Both the position numbers and the translations under genes were made by a program. The notes under the pieces were generated by a model. That model was not told where the DNA came from, did no database searches, and was given only the letters and a program-made list of their open reading frames with translations. From Comamonas testosteroni TK102 (GTDB lineage: Bacteria; Pseudomonadota; Gammaproteobacteria; Burkholderiales; Burkholderiaceae_C), in assembly GCF_000739375.1 (NCBI RefSeq), contig NZ_CP006704.1, forward strand, positions 2,914,001 to 2,978,000: a DNA stretch of 64,000 bases, in the 5' to 3' direction. Position 1 is the first letter of the stretch, and each line of letters starts with the position of its first letter. Shown here piece after piece: positions 8,165-16,510 of this stretch.

Positions 8165-8863
8165 TTAGTTGGCTGCCGAGTTGGCCCATCCATAGGCATT
8201 GCCCGAAGTGCCACCGCCGTTGGAGCCACCGATGGCGTTGCCCAGGCTGAAGCCGGTCGTTGTCGCGTTGCCGACAGAGGTCGCACCAGAGTGATTGCTG
8301 GTCGAGGTTCCGCCAGGGCCCGAGAGCGCCTGCGAGTTCGCGCCAAAGTAGGAATTGGTATGGGCCGTGCTGTTCACCGCCGCAATGCCATTGCCCATGG
8401 ACGCGGTGCCAGCGACATTGTTGGTGCTCGAGTTTGCGTAGCCTCCCGCGCCCCCGCTGACCAGCTTGCCCGGGGCCTGGCCCTGGTAGTTGCTGCCCAC
8501 ATCCGAATGTGCGTTGGCATTGGTGGCTCCATAGCCTCCCGCAACGCCGCCCCCGGTAGTCGCCGCAAGGCTGGTGACGGTTCCGGTGGTGGAGGCGCTG
8601 CCGCCGACACTGGAGTGTCCTGCGGCCACGGGTCCCCAGGAACCGCTCATGCCGGTACTGTTCCCAAAGCCGCTTGCTTGAGCGCCTGCCGTCGCGCTAT
8701 TGAAGCTCACAGCACTGCCCGTGCCTGAGCTCGCAACCGAGGAGTAAGTGCCCGACGAGGCATTGCTCCCCGTGTTGGTTGCGGCAAGGCTGGAACTGCT
8801 GGCCGCAGCAGATGCCACACCAGCCAATGCAACAACCGCCATGACAATCAAAGACTTCTTCAT
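8165..8863 (-). CDS. Exported low-complexity Gly/Ser/Ala/Asn-rich protein; first gene of a two-gene module
   Basis: A 232-residue protein with a clean Sec signal (MKKSLIVMAVVALAGVASA). The mature part is almost entirely Gly, Ser, Ala, Thr and Asn, with recurring aromatic-glycine motifs (SGFGNS, GGYGATN, GGYANSS, TTGFSLGN, NAYGWANS) and no cysteine. This composition is like secreted matrix, adhesin-stalk or amyloid-forming proteins, but no curli or Fap repeat consensus is recognisable. Start 8863 has AAAGGA at good spacing; the overlapping ATG at 8869 lies too close to it. A 720-base AT-rich upstream region suggests elaborate control. Confidence 0.65.
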   Translation of the reverse strand: MKKSLIVMAVVALAGVASAAASSSSLAATNTGSNASSGTYSSVASSGTGSAVSFNSATAGAQASGFGNSTGMSGSWGPVAAGHSSVGGSASTTGTVTSLAATTGGGVAGGYGATNANAHSDVGSNYQGQAPGKLVSGGAGGYANSSTNNVAGTASMGNGIAAVNSTAHTNSYFGANSQALSGPGGTSTSNHSGATSVGNATTTGFSLGNAIGGSNGGGTSGNAYGWANSAAN

Positions 8864-9583
8864 GATCATTCCTTTGAATGGCCAGTTCTCGGACAACCGG
8901 GAAATTTCCAAGCGAAAGACCATTTGCCACAGCCCAATGATCAGTGCCAACCTCCATCACGTTTTGGCCTGGCACATGTTGTTCCAAAACGTTCCTTCGG
9001 TTAATGGCAGTTTCAATAAGCCGGATGAAAACAGAAATACCTTGTTTGGGCATGCATAAAGGCCCTGTCAGCTGGGTAGTGCTATTTTTATAATTTATTG
9101 AGTTTAAGAACTTCATTGCTATCAACAATGAAGCGTAAATAGACATTTGAGGCATTGTTTTAAATTGTAAGTTTAAAAACAATATGGCCATTGAACTGCA
9201 GGGGCTTGATCGGGTGAAAGCTTCCATTCAATGGGGAAAATTATTTCCCCTTTGATTTCAAATACTGTTTATTGGTTGTTTTCAATTGTAAATACTGTGT
9301 GATTAAGTGCGATGAAGCAGTATTAACTGAATTTATGAACAATTCGTTTGAACTTTCCGGAGCTCGAATACGCAAGACGGCTTTGCCGAAATCACGAATA
9401 TGGCCTGCCATGTTCCATATCGGGGTGAATCGGGCCCGGCCTCGGTATTTGCAGCAAGCTGAATCGGTGGATGCGGCAATGGCGCAGATCCAAGCAGTGC
9501 TGCGGCTTGCCGGCAGCTCTCCCTGCGCAGGTGCGAGCGATGGATTTTCCGTTTCTACCGCCCGCCAGAGTTTCAAGCCGACA
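8864..9583. promoter_or_regulatory. AT-rich control region upstream of the exported-protein operon
   Basis: About 720 bases without a supportable gene, markedly AT-rich between 8990 and 9370. Contents: a near-perfect repeated 16-mer, TTGTTTTAAATTGTAA at 9155-9170 and TTGTTTTCAATTGTAA at 9276-9291 (15 of 16 identical); an 8-bp perfect hairpin CTTCATTG/CAATGAAG at 9111-9133; an A/T-rich dyad TTGTTTTAAA/TTTAAAAACAA at 9155-9182; and a direct repeat AAATACTGT near 9260 and 9290. The region probably carries the promoter and operators of the operon starting at 8863. An open frame at 9241-9576 begins with TTG and looks spurious. Confidence 0.55.
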
Positions 9584-12500
9584 TCAAGCTTTTCGAACCT
9601 TCACCGGCAATCCTTGCCTGACCACCGCGCCTGATACCCAATCGATCCAGACATTGTCCTTTTCGGGCCGGGTCGGATCGGCAAAGCCCAGAGCATTCAG
9701 GTTCACTCCATTGCCATGCTGCGGGTTGGCATGGGTGAGCCGGCCGTCCACCTTGTGGGCCACGGCGCCCAGTTGCTTGTGGCCGTAGCCATGCTCGATA
9801 GCGATGGCGCCTGGCGCAATACCGGCGCGCACCAGAGCGACTGCCTGAAGCTTGCCGCCAGGGGTGCTGATTTCGATGGGGTCGCCATTGGCGATGCCCA
9901 GCTTTGCCGCGTCGGCCTTGTTGATGCTCACAGGATTGTGCGGGTGCACCTGGCGCAGGCGCGAGGAGGCAATGGACATGCTGCTCATCAGGTTGGACTT
10001 GTAGCTGGTCATGGTCAGCGGCCAGTCCTGCTCGGTGAACACGGCACGCATATCCGAGCCATCGGCCAGGCGCGCGGGATACCAGGTCGGGCAGCCGCTG
10101 TAGCGCTCGCCGGTCATGGAGTGGCGCATTTTGCTCAATCCCTCGTGCCAGAAGGTGGCCGGGAACTTGGCCTGCAGCTTGAGTTGGTCGTCCTTCCATG
10201 CATCTTCGACCTTGTCAAAGCGACCGCCACGGCTCATGACCATGGCGACGCGGCGTACTTCCTCTGGTGCGACACGCTTTTGCAGCGACGGCATCCATTT
10301 GTCGAGGCCGGTGATGGCGATGTCGTCATCGCTGGCTTCGGGCACGGGCTTGCCGGCCTGGTAGGCGATGTTGCACATGCCGCGCAGATAGAAGTCTTCG
10401 GCGTTTTCCAGATCGAGCGGCTCGCCGTCTTTGGTGGACATGGCATTCTTGCCAAAGCCGGGCAGGCCCAGCTGCTTGGCCACGGCAAATACAAAGCTCT
10501 CGAAGCCGATGGGTTGGCCGTCTGCCGTTTTGGTGGTGGCGGCATCAACGGTGGGCCAGCGCACGGTGCTGCTCTTGGCCACCACATCGGCCCAGGGCGC
10601 GCCAATGCCCCAGCTCTCATAGGTGACGGTATCGGGCACGATGTAGTCGGCGAGGGCCGAGGTCTCGTTGATGAAGGGGTCGACCGAGACGAACAGCGGC
10701 AGCTTTTTCACATCCTTGACAGCATCCGCCAGGGCGTTCTCGAAGCCGCACATGGCATAGATGGGGTTGCTGATGTGGTTGATCCAGGCCTTGACCGGGT
10801 AGGGGTAGCCCAGCATGCCCGCGGCCAGCATCTCGCTGCTGAGCCCGCCGGGGGCTGGATACCAGGGGGCCTTGGCGGGGTAAGGGGTCTGGCCCGCTTC
10901 CTTTTTGCGCTTGAATTCGCTCGTCTTCTCGTAGGGGAACTTGGTGCGTGACAGGGCCACGCCCTGGGGTTTGACTGCCCCTTCAAACTGCGCGAAGTTG
11001 TAGCGCGGGCCGGGGCCAAAGGGGCCGAACGGGCCGGCATCCATTACCCAGCCGCCGCGCACGTTCAAGTTGCCGATGAGGTTGTTGAGCATGGCAATGG
11101 CATAGGCGGTGTAGAAGCCCGAGCCGTTCATGGTGCCACCGTGCGAGTTGGCCACGGCTTGCTTGCCATGGCTGGTGAATTCGCGCGCCAGATCCTCGAT
11201 CTCCTTGACCGGCACGCCGCACAGGGCGGCATATTCTTCCAGCGTCTTCTGGCGCGCCTCGGTGCGCAGTTTGACAAAAGCGGTGCAGACTGCCATCGGG
11301 GCCAGGTCCTCGGTGGCGTCCGCAGCGCTGGCGGGCGTGAACTCCCGCTCCACGATCAGCTCTGCCGCAGTGGCGACCGTGTGCGCAGCCAGAGAACCAT
11401 CGTCCAGCTGCACCACATAGACATCCTCGGCGGGCGTTTTTTCATCAACGGGCTCAGGCAGGGGCAGGCCGATATCGGCTCCGCGCAAGAACTGGCCGTA
11501 GCGCGGGTGCCTGGGATCGTTGATCAGCAAGTGGGTGGCGTTGCCCCAGCTGGCTTCGCCCACTGCTGCCATGGCGGCTGGGCCGGGCTGGGTCAGAAAC
11601 TGCTTGTCATAGCGCTCGTTGTCGATGATCCAGCGGATCAGGCCCATGGCCAGTGCCAGGTCGCTGCCGGGTTTGACGGGCAGCCAGCGGTTGTTGTCAC
11701 CTGCCGCATGGCTGGACGAAGTGGGTAGCATGGGTGAGACCACCACATATTTATAGGTGTTCTCGCTACGCGAACGGGCCTCGGCCAGCTCCCGCCCCAC
11801 GCGCTGGAAAGGGTTGCCGGACTGCGCCGGCGAGGTGCCGATGAACAGGCCGAAGCGCGAGTGCTTCCAGTCCGGCTTGCCATGGGGCATGCCGGCCATA
11901 TCGCCCAGCGCCGCCCCCGTGCCCACACGGTAGGTCTGGCCGCAGTAGGAGCCGTGGTTGGACACATTGATGGTGCCGAACGATTGTTTGGCAAAGCGGT
12001 TGACCAGCGGAGTGCGGCCTTCGTTGGCGGCCTCCGTCACCAGCAGCTGGTTGGACTTGGGGCCGTATTCAGGGTTGGCTTCATCGATCAGCGTGTTGAC
12101 GTCGCGGATGGCGCGCAGACCGTCCACATGGCCTTCGCCAAAGAGGTCGCCGCCTTCGCAGATTTCCTGGACCAGTTCTTCGAGCGTGATGCTCTTCCAC
12201 TGTCCGGAGCCGCGTGGGCCCACCCGCTTGAGCGGCTTGAGAACGCGGTGTGGGGCTTTTTGATGCTCGAACATGGCCGATCCACGCGCGCAACTGGTGG
12301 CGCGGCCTTCCAGGCCGTTGTCACCGCCCAGCATGGCGTAGACCTCGCGCACCGGTGTTTCCATGGGGGCGGGGTGTGTGGTGGCCAGCGGGTGATAGGG
12401 GTTGCCGGCAATACGGATGATCCGGTTGTCGGCAGTATCGACGCGCACACGTACGCCGCACTGTGTCCAGCAGCCCAGACACGAGGAGGGGCTGACCACC

Positions 12501-12790
12501 TGGCCGGGCTGGGTCGTCAGTTTGCCGCTGATGGGATCGATGCGGAATTCGGGCATCAGCGAGTTGCCGCGCGTGGCGCTTTGGGTGGATTTGCCCGAGC
12601 TGCCAGTGATCAGCCCCTTGGCTCCCTTGGCCACGGTTTCACCATAGCCTGCGGCAAAAGCCGCCAGACCGCCTGCAACGGCACCGCTGCGCAGCAGCAT
12701 GCGGCGGCGACCTGCGTCGGTGCGGCCAGCAACGGTGCGGTCGGCCTCGGTGTCTTGTGATTGTTCAGGGGAGAGTTTCTTGTCATTCAT
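9584..12790 (-). CDS. ttrA: Tetrathionate reductase catalytic subunit A (molybdopterin oxidoreductase)
   Basis: A 1068-residue periplasmic molybdenum enzyme that reduces tetrathionate to thiosulfate as a respiratory electron acceptor. Its length suits TtrA (about 1,020 in Salmonella). A Tat signal with RRRMLLRSG lies at residues 28-36. The N-terminal [4Fe-4S] site is C104-x2-C107-x3-C111 and C167 (SCLGCWTQCGVR, SCARG). The segment NHGSYCGQTYRVG (C283) is a likely Mo ligand region. Third gene of ttrBCA, 107 bases behind ttrC, with a copy of the dispersed repeat in that gap. ATG 12790 is preferred over an in-frame TTG at 12820. A different TtrA-like polysulfide or arsenate relative cannot be excluded without a tree. 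Confidence 0.88.
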   Translation of the reverse strand: MNDKKLSPEQSQDTEADRTVAGRTDAGRRRMLLRSGAVAGGLAAFAAGYGETVAKGAKGLITGSSGKSTQSATRGNSLMPEFRIDPISGKLTTQPGQVVSPSSCLGCWTQCGVRVRVDTADNRIIRIAGNPYHPLATTHPAPMETPVREVYAMLGGDNGLEGRATSCARGSAMFEHQKAPHRVLKPLKRVGPRGSGQWKSITLEELVQEICEGGDLFGEGHVDGLRAIRDVNTLIDEANPEYGPKSNQLLVTEAANEGRTPLVNRFAKQSFGTINVSNHGSYCGQTYRVGTGAALGDMAGMPHGKPDWKHSRFGLFIGTSPAQSGNPFQRVGRELAEARSRSENTYKYVVVSPMLPTSSSHAAGDNNRWLPVKPGSDLALAMGLIRWIIDNERYDKQFLTQPGPAAMAAVGEASWGNATHLLINDPRHPRYGQFLRGADIGLPLPEPVDEKTPAEDVYVVQLDDGSLAAHTVATAAELIVEREFTPASAADATEDLAPMAVCTAFVKLRTEARQKTLEEYAALCGVPVKEIEDLAREFTSHGKQAVANSHGGTMNGSGFYTAYAIAMLNNLIGNLNVRGGWVMDAGPFGPFGPGPRYNFAQFEGAVKPQGVALSRTKFPYEKTSEFKRKKEAGQTPYPAKAPWYPAPGGLSSEMLAAGMLGYPYPVKAWINHISNPIYAMCGFENALADAVKDVKKLPLFVSVDPFINETSALADYIVPDTVTYESWGIGAPWADVVAKSSTVRWPTVDAATTKTADGQPIGFESFVFAVAKQLGLPGFGKNAMSTKDGEPLDLENAEDFYLRGMCNIAYQAGKPVPEASDDDIAITGLDKWMPSLQKRVAPEEVRRVAMVMSRGGRFDKVEDAWKDDQLKLQAKFPATFWHEGLSKMRHSMTGERYSGCPTWYPARLADGSDMRAVFTEQDWPLTMTSYKSNLMSSMSIASSRLRQVHPHNPVSINKADAAKLGIANGDPIEISTPGGKLQAVALVRAGIAPGAIAIEHGYGHKQLGAVAHKVDGRLTHANPQHGNGVNLNALGFADPTRPEKDNVWIDWVSGAVVRQGLPVKVRKA

Positions 12791-12841
12791 GGTCTTGCCC
12801 TTGGTATGAGGGAAGGGCAAGCGCAGCAGTGTTTCTATGAT

Positions 12842-12897
12842 ATTGATAGCTGCTATCGCTTGCTGTTATTGTGTTTTGGTGGTATTTGGCGTAATTT
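12842..12897. repeat. Dispersed intergenic repeat, copy A (within the ttr operon)
   Basis: Core TTGATAGCTGCTATCGCTTG at 12843-12862 matches the family found at several other gaps in this window. This copy lies between ttrC and ttrA, on the non-transcribed orientation of the operon. Confidence 0.65.
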
Positions 12898-13938
12898 TTA
12901 AGTGATGCCCGCAGGCTCGCGGGCCGGGAACAGCTCCAGTGCCCAGGTGGCCATTGCGACCAGTGCCACGCACAGGCCGGCCACGCCCAGCATGCCCATC
13001 AGGCCTTCACCGCCCAGAGGCATGCTGTAGAGATAGAGGCCGGCGCCGAATTTGGGTACGCCCTGCACGCCCATGAACAGTGCCCAGCGGAATGCCCAGG
13101 CCGATGCGGCAAGGCCAGTGCCCAGCACCAGGGTGTAGCCCTTGGCTGCCATACGATGCTCGCCGCGCAGCAGCGCCATCACCACGGCTGTACCAAACAC
13201 GGCCGAGCCCAGCATGGAGATGCGCCAGACAGGGAACTCTCTGAACAGGCGCATCGCCCTATCGAAGGAAGGGCTCTGGCCCGCGATGCCGGCAATTCCC
13301 CAGGTCAGGGCGCTGGCAATCAGGCCGGTGGCCAGCCACAGGCCCAGATGGCGCAGTCCTTGCAGGGCTGCTGCATCCGGCTGCAAGGCCCGGGGCAGAA
13401 AGCGGTACAGCACAAAACCCATGCCGACGGTCGCCAGCCAGCCGCTGAGCGCCAGATTGATCGGTACCCACAGCGTGTTCCACAGCGGGCGCGCGCGGAT
13501 GACCATGATTTCGGCCCCCGTGTAGACCACGATGCTGAGCGCGGACAGCACCAGCACAGGCACCAGCAGGCGCATCCATTGCGGCCTGCCCAGCCACCAC
13601 AGTGCACACATCAGCACGCAAAGCCCGACGAATGCGGGCATAAGCACGGCACCCAGGCTCATCCACGACCAGGGTGTGAGGTGTGCATAGAAATGCCAGA
13701 AGCGTGCAGGCTGGTGCAGATCGGCCAGCAGTGCGACAGGTGCGGCAATCGCGCTCACGGCCAGCACCAGCACAGCCGTGGGCAGCAGGCGCTGGCGCAA
13801 GCCGCGGGCTGGGCCCAATGCGCAGGCCGAGGCCAGCAGCGCAGCCCCCGTGGCCACACCGACCAGAAAGAAATACTGCACGGCCCAGGGCAGCCAGGCC
13901 GCTTCGTAGGCCGGGGTCAGGAGTTCAATGATTTGCAT
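12898..13938 (-). CDS. ttrC: Tetrathionate reductase subunit C (NrfD/PsrC-type membrane quinol oxidase)
   Basis: A 346-residue integral membrane protein with about nine predicted membrane helices and the NrfD/PsrC fold, which oxidises quinol and anchors TtrB and TtrA on the periplasmic face. Visible family features include QYFFLVGVATGAALL in helix 1, the LADLHQPARFWHFY loop and the SWMSLGA helix. The start at 13938 has AAGGAG nine bases upstream. It follows ttrB by 13 bases, so the two are probably translated from one transcript. Confidence 0.87.
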   Translation of the reverse strand: MQIIELLTPAYEAAWLPWAVQYFFLVGVATGAALLASACALGPARGLRQRLLPTAVLVLAVSAIAAPVALLADLHQPARFWHFYAHLTPWSWMSLGAVLMPAFVGLCVLMCALWWLGRPQWMRLLVPVLVLSALSIVVYTGAEIMVIRARPLWNTLWVPINLALSGWLATVGMGFVLYRFLPRALQPDAAALQGLRHLGLWLATGLIASALTWGIAGIAGQSPSFDRAMRLFREFPVWRISMLGSAVFGTAVVMALLRGEHRMAAKGYTLVLGTGLAASAWAFRWALFMGVQGVPKFGAGLYLYSMPLGGEGLMGMLGVAGLCVALVAMATWALELFPAREPAGIT

Positions 13939-13951
13939 GAGGGAACTCCTT

Positions 13952-14800
13952 TTACAGATGTTCGGCAACAAGGCGGACCGTGGCCTGGCCGTCCACGCCG
14001 TTCACGAACTCATCGGGCAGGCCGATGTAGAAGACATGCGGCTTGGTCTGCATGCCGGGCTTGAGGACTTTGATCTCATCCTTGTGAGCCTCGATGCGCC
14101 GGTTGATTTCACTGTGCGCGTCGTTCAGGTCGCCGATCACGCGCGCACCGCCCACACAGCTTTCCACGCAGGCAGGCAGCAGGCCGGCTTCCAGGCGGTG
14201 TTCGCAGAAGGTGCATTTGTCGGCAGTCTGCGTTTCATGATTGATGAAGCGCGCGTCGTAGGGACAGGCCTGCACGCAATAGCCGCAGCCCACGCAGCGC
14301 TCGTTGTCGACAAGGACGATTCCGTCGGTGCGCTGAAATGTGGCCTGTACCGGGCATACGGGCACGCAAGGCGGTTCGTCGCAGTGGTTGCACAGCCGCG
14401 GCAGACTGACCATGGCTGCAGCCGTGTCGCCGGCCTGGTCGATTTCGTACTGCAGCACCGTGGTTCGGAACTGGCCGATGGGGGGCTGGTTTTCGACCGA
14501 GCAGCTCACCGTACAGGCTTGGCAGCCGATGCATTTGCGCATGTCGACCAGCATGCCGAAGCGTTTGCCTTCCATGCCGGGGCGCCGTGCGGGCTGGAAT
14601 GCAGGGTCGCCGGGCCATGCAGCGCGGGCATTTCCCGCAATGCCCAGGCCAGTGGCCATGGCAATCAAGTCCTGCAAGAAGCCGCGCTTGGTGGACGCTG
14701 TCACTGCCTGCGCAGGTGCCCGGGCAATGGATCGGGTGCTGCAGGTGCAGGCCGAGCTGCTGGTTGAGCCGTCGGAGAGTTCTTGTTTCTGAAGTGGCAT
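13952..14800 (-). CDS. ttrB: Tetrathionate reductase subunit B (periplasmic 4x[4Fe-4S] ferredoxin)
   Basis: An electron-transfer subunit with four cysteine clusters: CIGCQACTVSC (90-100), CNHCDEPPCVPVCP, CVGCGYCVQACP and CTFCEHRLEAG with CVESC. It carries electrons from TtrC to TtrA. The Tat-like signal reads TKRGFLQDL (K38-R39), with lysine for the first arginine, the variant described for Salmonella TtrB. ATG 14800 has AAGTAAGGG upstream and gives 282 residues; a GTG at 14704, five codons before the KR pair, would give 250 residues, closer to Salmonella TtrB (about 244), but has a poor ribosome site. First gene of the operon, behind an FNR-type promoter. Confidence 0.9.
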   Translation of the reverse strand: MPLQKQELSDGSTSSSACTCSTRSIARAPAQAVTASTKRGFLQDLIAMATGLGIAGNARAAWPGDPAFQPARRPGMEGKRFGMLVDMRKCIGCQACTVSCSVENQPPIGQFRTTVLQYEIDQAGDTAAAMVSLPRLCNHCDEPPCVPVCPVQATFQRTDGIVLVDNERCVGCGYCVQACPYDARFINHETQTADKCTFCEHRLEAGLLPACVESCVGGARVIGDLNDAHSEINRRIEAHKDEIKVLKPGMQTKPHVFYIGLPDEFVNGVDGQATVRLVAEHL

Positions 14801-14890
14801 GGCCCTTACTTTCATCGTCGCAGTGGCAACAGAAAACTCTGATGCCTTACATATAAAAAGTATTAAATTAACTTTTTTTATATGTATATG

Positions 14891-14932
14891 ACTATATGAA
14901 AGTTGCCATTTGTGCTACTTGATTTGGGTCAA
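14891..14932 (-). promoter_or_regulatory. FNR/ANR-type box and -10 element of the ttrBCA promoter
   Basis: TTGAT-TTGG-GTCAA at 14919-14932 matches the FNR consensus TTGAT-N4-ATCAA in nine of ten bases, and ACTTGA/TCAAGT around it is a perfect dyad. On the minus strand a TATAGT hexamer lies at 14896-14891. If transcription starts seven bases downstream, near 14884, the box centre is exactly at -41.5, the class II activator position. The ttrB ATG follows 84 bases later. Confidence 0.75.
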
Positions 14933-15381
14933 GTATTCGCTTTCCCGGGAGTTTTGGGACTGCAAGTCATGCCAGGACATGACGGTTCGGCAAGCATGCC
15001 GGCGCTTCATTAATGAACTGTTAAGCAATCGATACATGGCCATCTGTAATCAGGTTTGCTGGCTTGCCGACGCTGAAGACGAAACTCCGTATCCTGCATG
15101 CCTGATGCAGCCCCGAATGCGGGGGCCTAGCTGCCGCCCGGGCAGCAGCGGTGTGGTCTGGCCCCTGAACGCTGGTTAGCGGTCCGGCATGGGGCAGTTT
15201 CGTTGCTGTCTGACAGTGCTGAGGGTCCGCGAGTTTCTTGGATGCGGTGTGTTTTCTGTAAGATGTTCACATGCTGCAGGTTTTATGAGCGGCCGGCCCC
15301 GATGCTTGCTGCTTCGCAGCTATCTTGGTGCACTGCCCAGTGCATGCGATATTCCAATTTCGTCACATTGAAAGGACCGAT
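14933..15381. other. Intergenic region between ttrBCA promoter and the YqjD-like gene
   Basis: No convincing gene. It contains a short GC hairpin (GCTGCC/GGCAGC near 15131-15147) and, before the gene at 15382, an AAAGGA ribosome site at 15371. An 89-codon open frame at 14910-15179 overlaps the FNR box, has no ribosome site and has no recognisable product. Confidence 0.5.
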
Positions 15382-15693
15382 ATGTCACGCTCTGTTTCCG
15401 ACGCCGTTTCCACTGCCCAAGACGATCTGGAAAAACTGGTCAGCGATCTGCGCGGTCTGCTGTCTGCCCGTGAACTGGACAAGGTTCCCGAAATCAGCGC
15501 GCTGCGTCAGCGCATCGACGACAGCATGGCCAACGTGCGCGAATCTGCCGTGCGTGCCGCCCATGATGCTGCTCGCCAGGCACGTGAAGCTGCTGATGTG
15601 GCTGATCGTTACGCTCACGACGAACCCTGGCGCGTTGCCGGTGCAGCGCTGGCCGTGGGCGCTCTGCTGGGCTTCATGCTGGGTCGTCGCTAA
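15382..15693 (+). CDS. DUF883 (ElaB/YqjD/YgaM) family membrane-anchored protein
   Basis: A 103-residue protein with a long charged helical part (about residues 10-75, Ala/Arg/Asp-rich, likely coiled coil) and a single C-terminal membrane segment AGAALAVGALLGFML ending in GRR. This is the YqjD/ElaB pattern; E. coli YqjD binds ribosomes and sits in the inner membrane in stationary phase. AAAGGA six bases before ATG 15382 fixes the start. It heads a three-gene operon whose order (YqjD-, YqjE-, YqjK-like) is the same as in E. coli. Confidence 0.85.
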   Translation: MSRSVSDAVSTAQDDLEKLVSDLRGLLSARELDKVPEISALRQRIDDSMANVRESAVRAAHDAARQAREAADVADRYAHDEPWRVAGAALAVGALLGFMLGRR

Positions 15694-15724
15694 GCATTGC
15701 CGAGTTGCAAAAGGACAAGTGCCT

Positions 15725-16120
15725 GTGAATCTGATTTCACTACTAGGTCTTGACTCCCTGATGGAGCGCTGGCGCGCCAACCTGAACGAGGCAGCGATTG
15801 CTGCCGAAGACCGGGTTGATCTTGCGCAGCTTGAATGGCAGCAGCACAAGCGCAGCATGCAAACGCTGGCGGTGCTGGCGATTGTGCTGGGCGCTCTCAC
15901 CGTGGTGGTGCTCATTGTCCTGTCCATGGCTTTGCTCGTGCAGTTCTGGGACAGCGAGCATCGCCAGTTGGCGGCATGGCTGCTGGTCGGCGGCTGGGTT
16001 CTGATCTGGGGCCTGGGGCTGTGGCGTCTGCTGGTAGCCGTCAGGCAACTGTCCAGTCCATTCAGGCTGACACGGCGCGAGCTCAGGTCAGACTGGCAAG
16101 CGCTGAAGGAGAGGATTTAG
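15725..16120 (+). CDS. YqjE-like phage-holin-family membrane protein
   Basis: A 131-residue protein with an amphipathic N-terminus (VNLISLLGLDSLMERWRANL), two hydrophobic helices (about 48-72 and 82-102) and a charged tail. This matches the Phage_holin_3_6 / YqjE family found next to yqjD; the family name does not imply a phage origin. The start appears to be GTG: 15725 fits the family, and GTG 15719, with an AAAAGGA site upstream, is the alternative two codons earlier. Confidence 0.8.
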   Translation: MNLISLLGLDSLMERWRANLNEAAIAAEDRVDLAQLEWQQHKRSMQTLAVLAIVLGALTVVVLIVLSMALLVQFWDSEHRQLAAWLLVGGWVLIWGLGLWRLLVAVRQLSSPFRLTRRELRSDWQALKERI

Positions 16121-16121
16121 C

Positions 16122-16496
16122 ATGAACAGCGTCTCTCCCGATTCGCGATCCGCAGAGCTGGAGCCCGCCAAGCCCGCAGGTATGGATGCTCTGCTCTGGA
16201 ATGAGGCGACCGCCGAGCAGAAACTGGTGCTATTGCGCATTGCCAAGCAGCGTGCACGCATCAAGGCCAGAGCTGCTGCCAAGGCTCAGACGCTTGCCTT
16301 GCGCAGGACAGCGACGCCGCATGTGGACGCGGATGCTCCCTTGCCAGAGCGCCTGTTGTCGTTCGTGCGCCTGCATCCGCTGGCAACGGCCGCAGCGGGT
16401 GGCCTGCTCATGGTTCTGGGGCCGGGCAAACTGATTCGCTGGGGCAGTGCTGCGCTGCCCTGGATCCTCAAGCTGCAGCAACGTACGCGCGGCTGA
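16122..16496 (+). CDS. YqjK-like small protein, third gene of the YqjDEK-type operon
   Basis: A 124-residue protein beginning one base after the upstream stop codon, so translation is probably coupled (AAGGAGAGGA lies within the end of the upstream gene). It has a charged helical region rich in Arg, Lys and Ala (about 33-65) and one hydrophobic segment near residues 85-103 ending in GPGKLIRWG. The position and composition fit the poorly conserved YqjK partner of YqjD/YqjE; sequence similarity alone would not secure that. Confidence 0.65.
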   Translation: MNSVSPDSRSAELEPAKPAGMDALLWNEATAEQKLVLLRIAKQRARIKARAAAKAQTLALRRTATPHVDADAPLPERLLSFVRLHPLATAAAGGLLMVLGPGKLIRWGSAALPWILKLQQRTRG

Positions 16497-16510
16497 ACAG
16501 CCCTGAAAAA

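Noticed and set aside
8915..8945. Sigma-54 promoter upstream of the exported-protein operon
   Set aside because: TGGCAC is present on the minus strand but the expected TTGC is one base out of register and reads TTGG.
9241..9576. 111-codon frame just after ttrA
   Set aside because: Starts with TTG, has no ribosome site, runs through the AT-rich control region with its repeats, and resembles no family.
14910..15179. 89-codon frame upstream of the YqjD-like gene
   Set aside because: Its start overlaps the FNR-type box, it lacks a ribosome site and has irregular composition.
15725..16120. Prophage remnant, because the product is in a phage-holin-named family
   Set aside because: Neighbours and order match the chromosomal yqjD-yqjE-yqjK set; there are no other phage genes.
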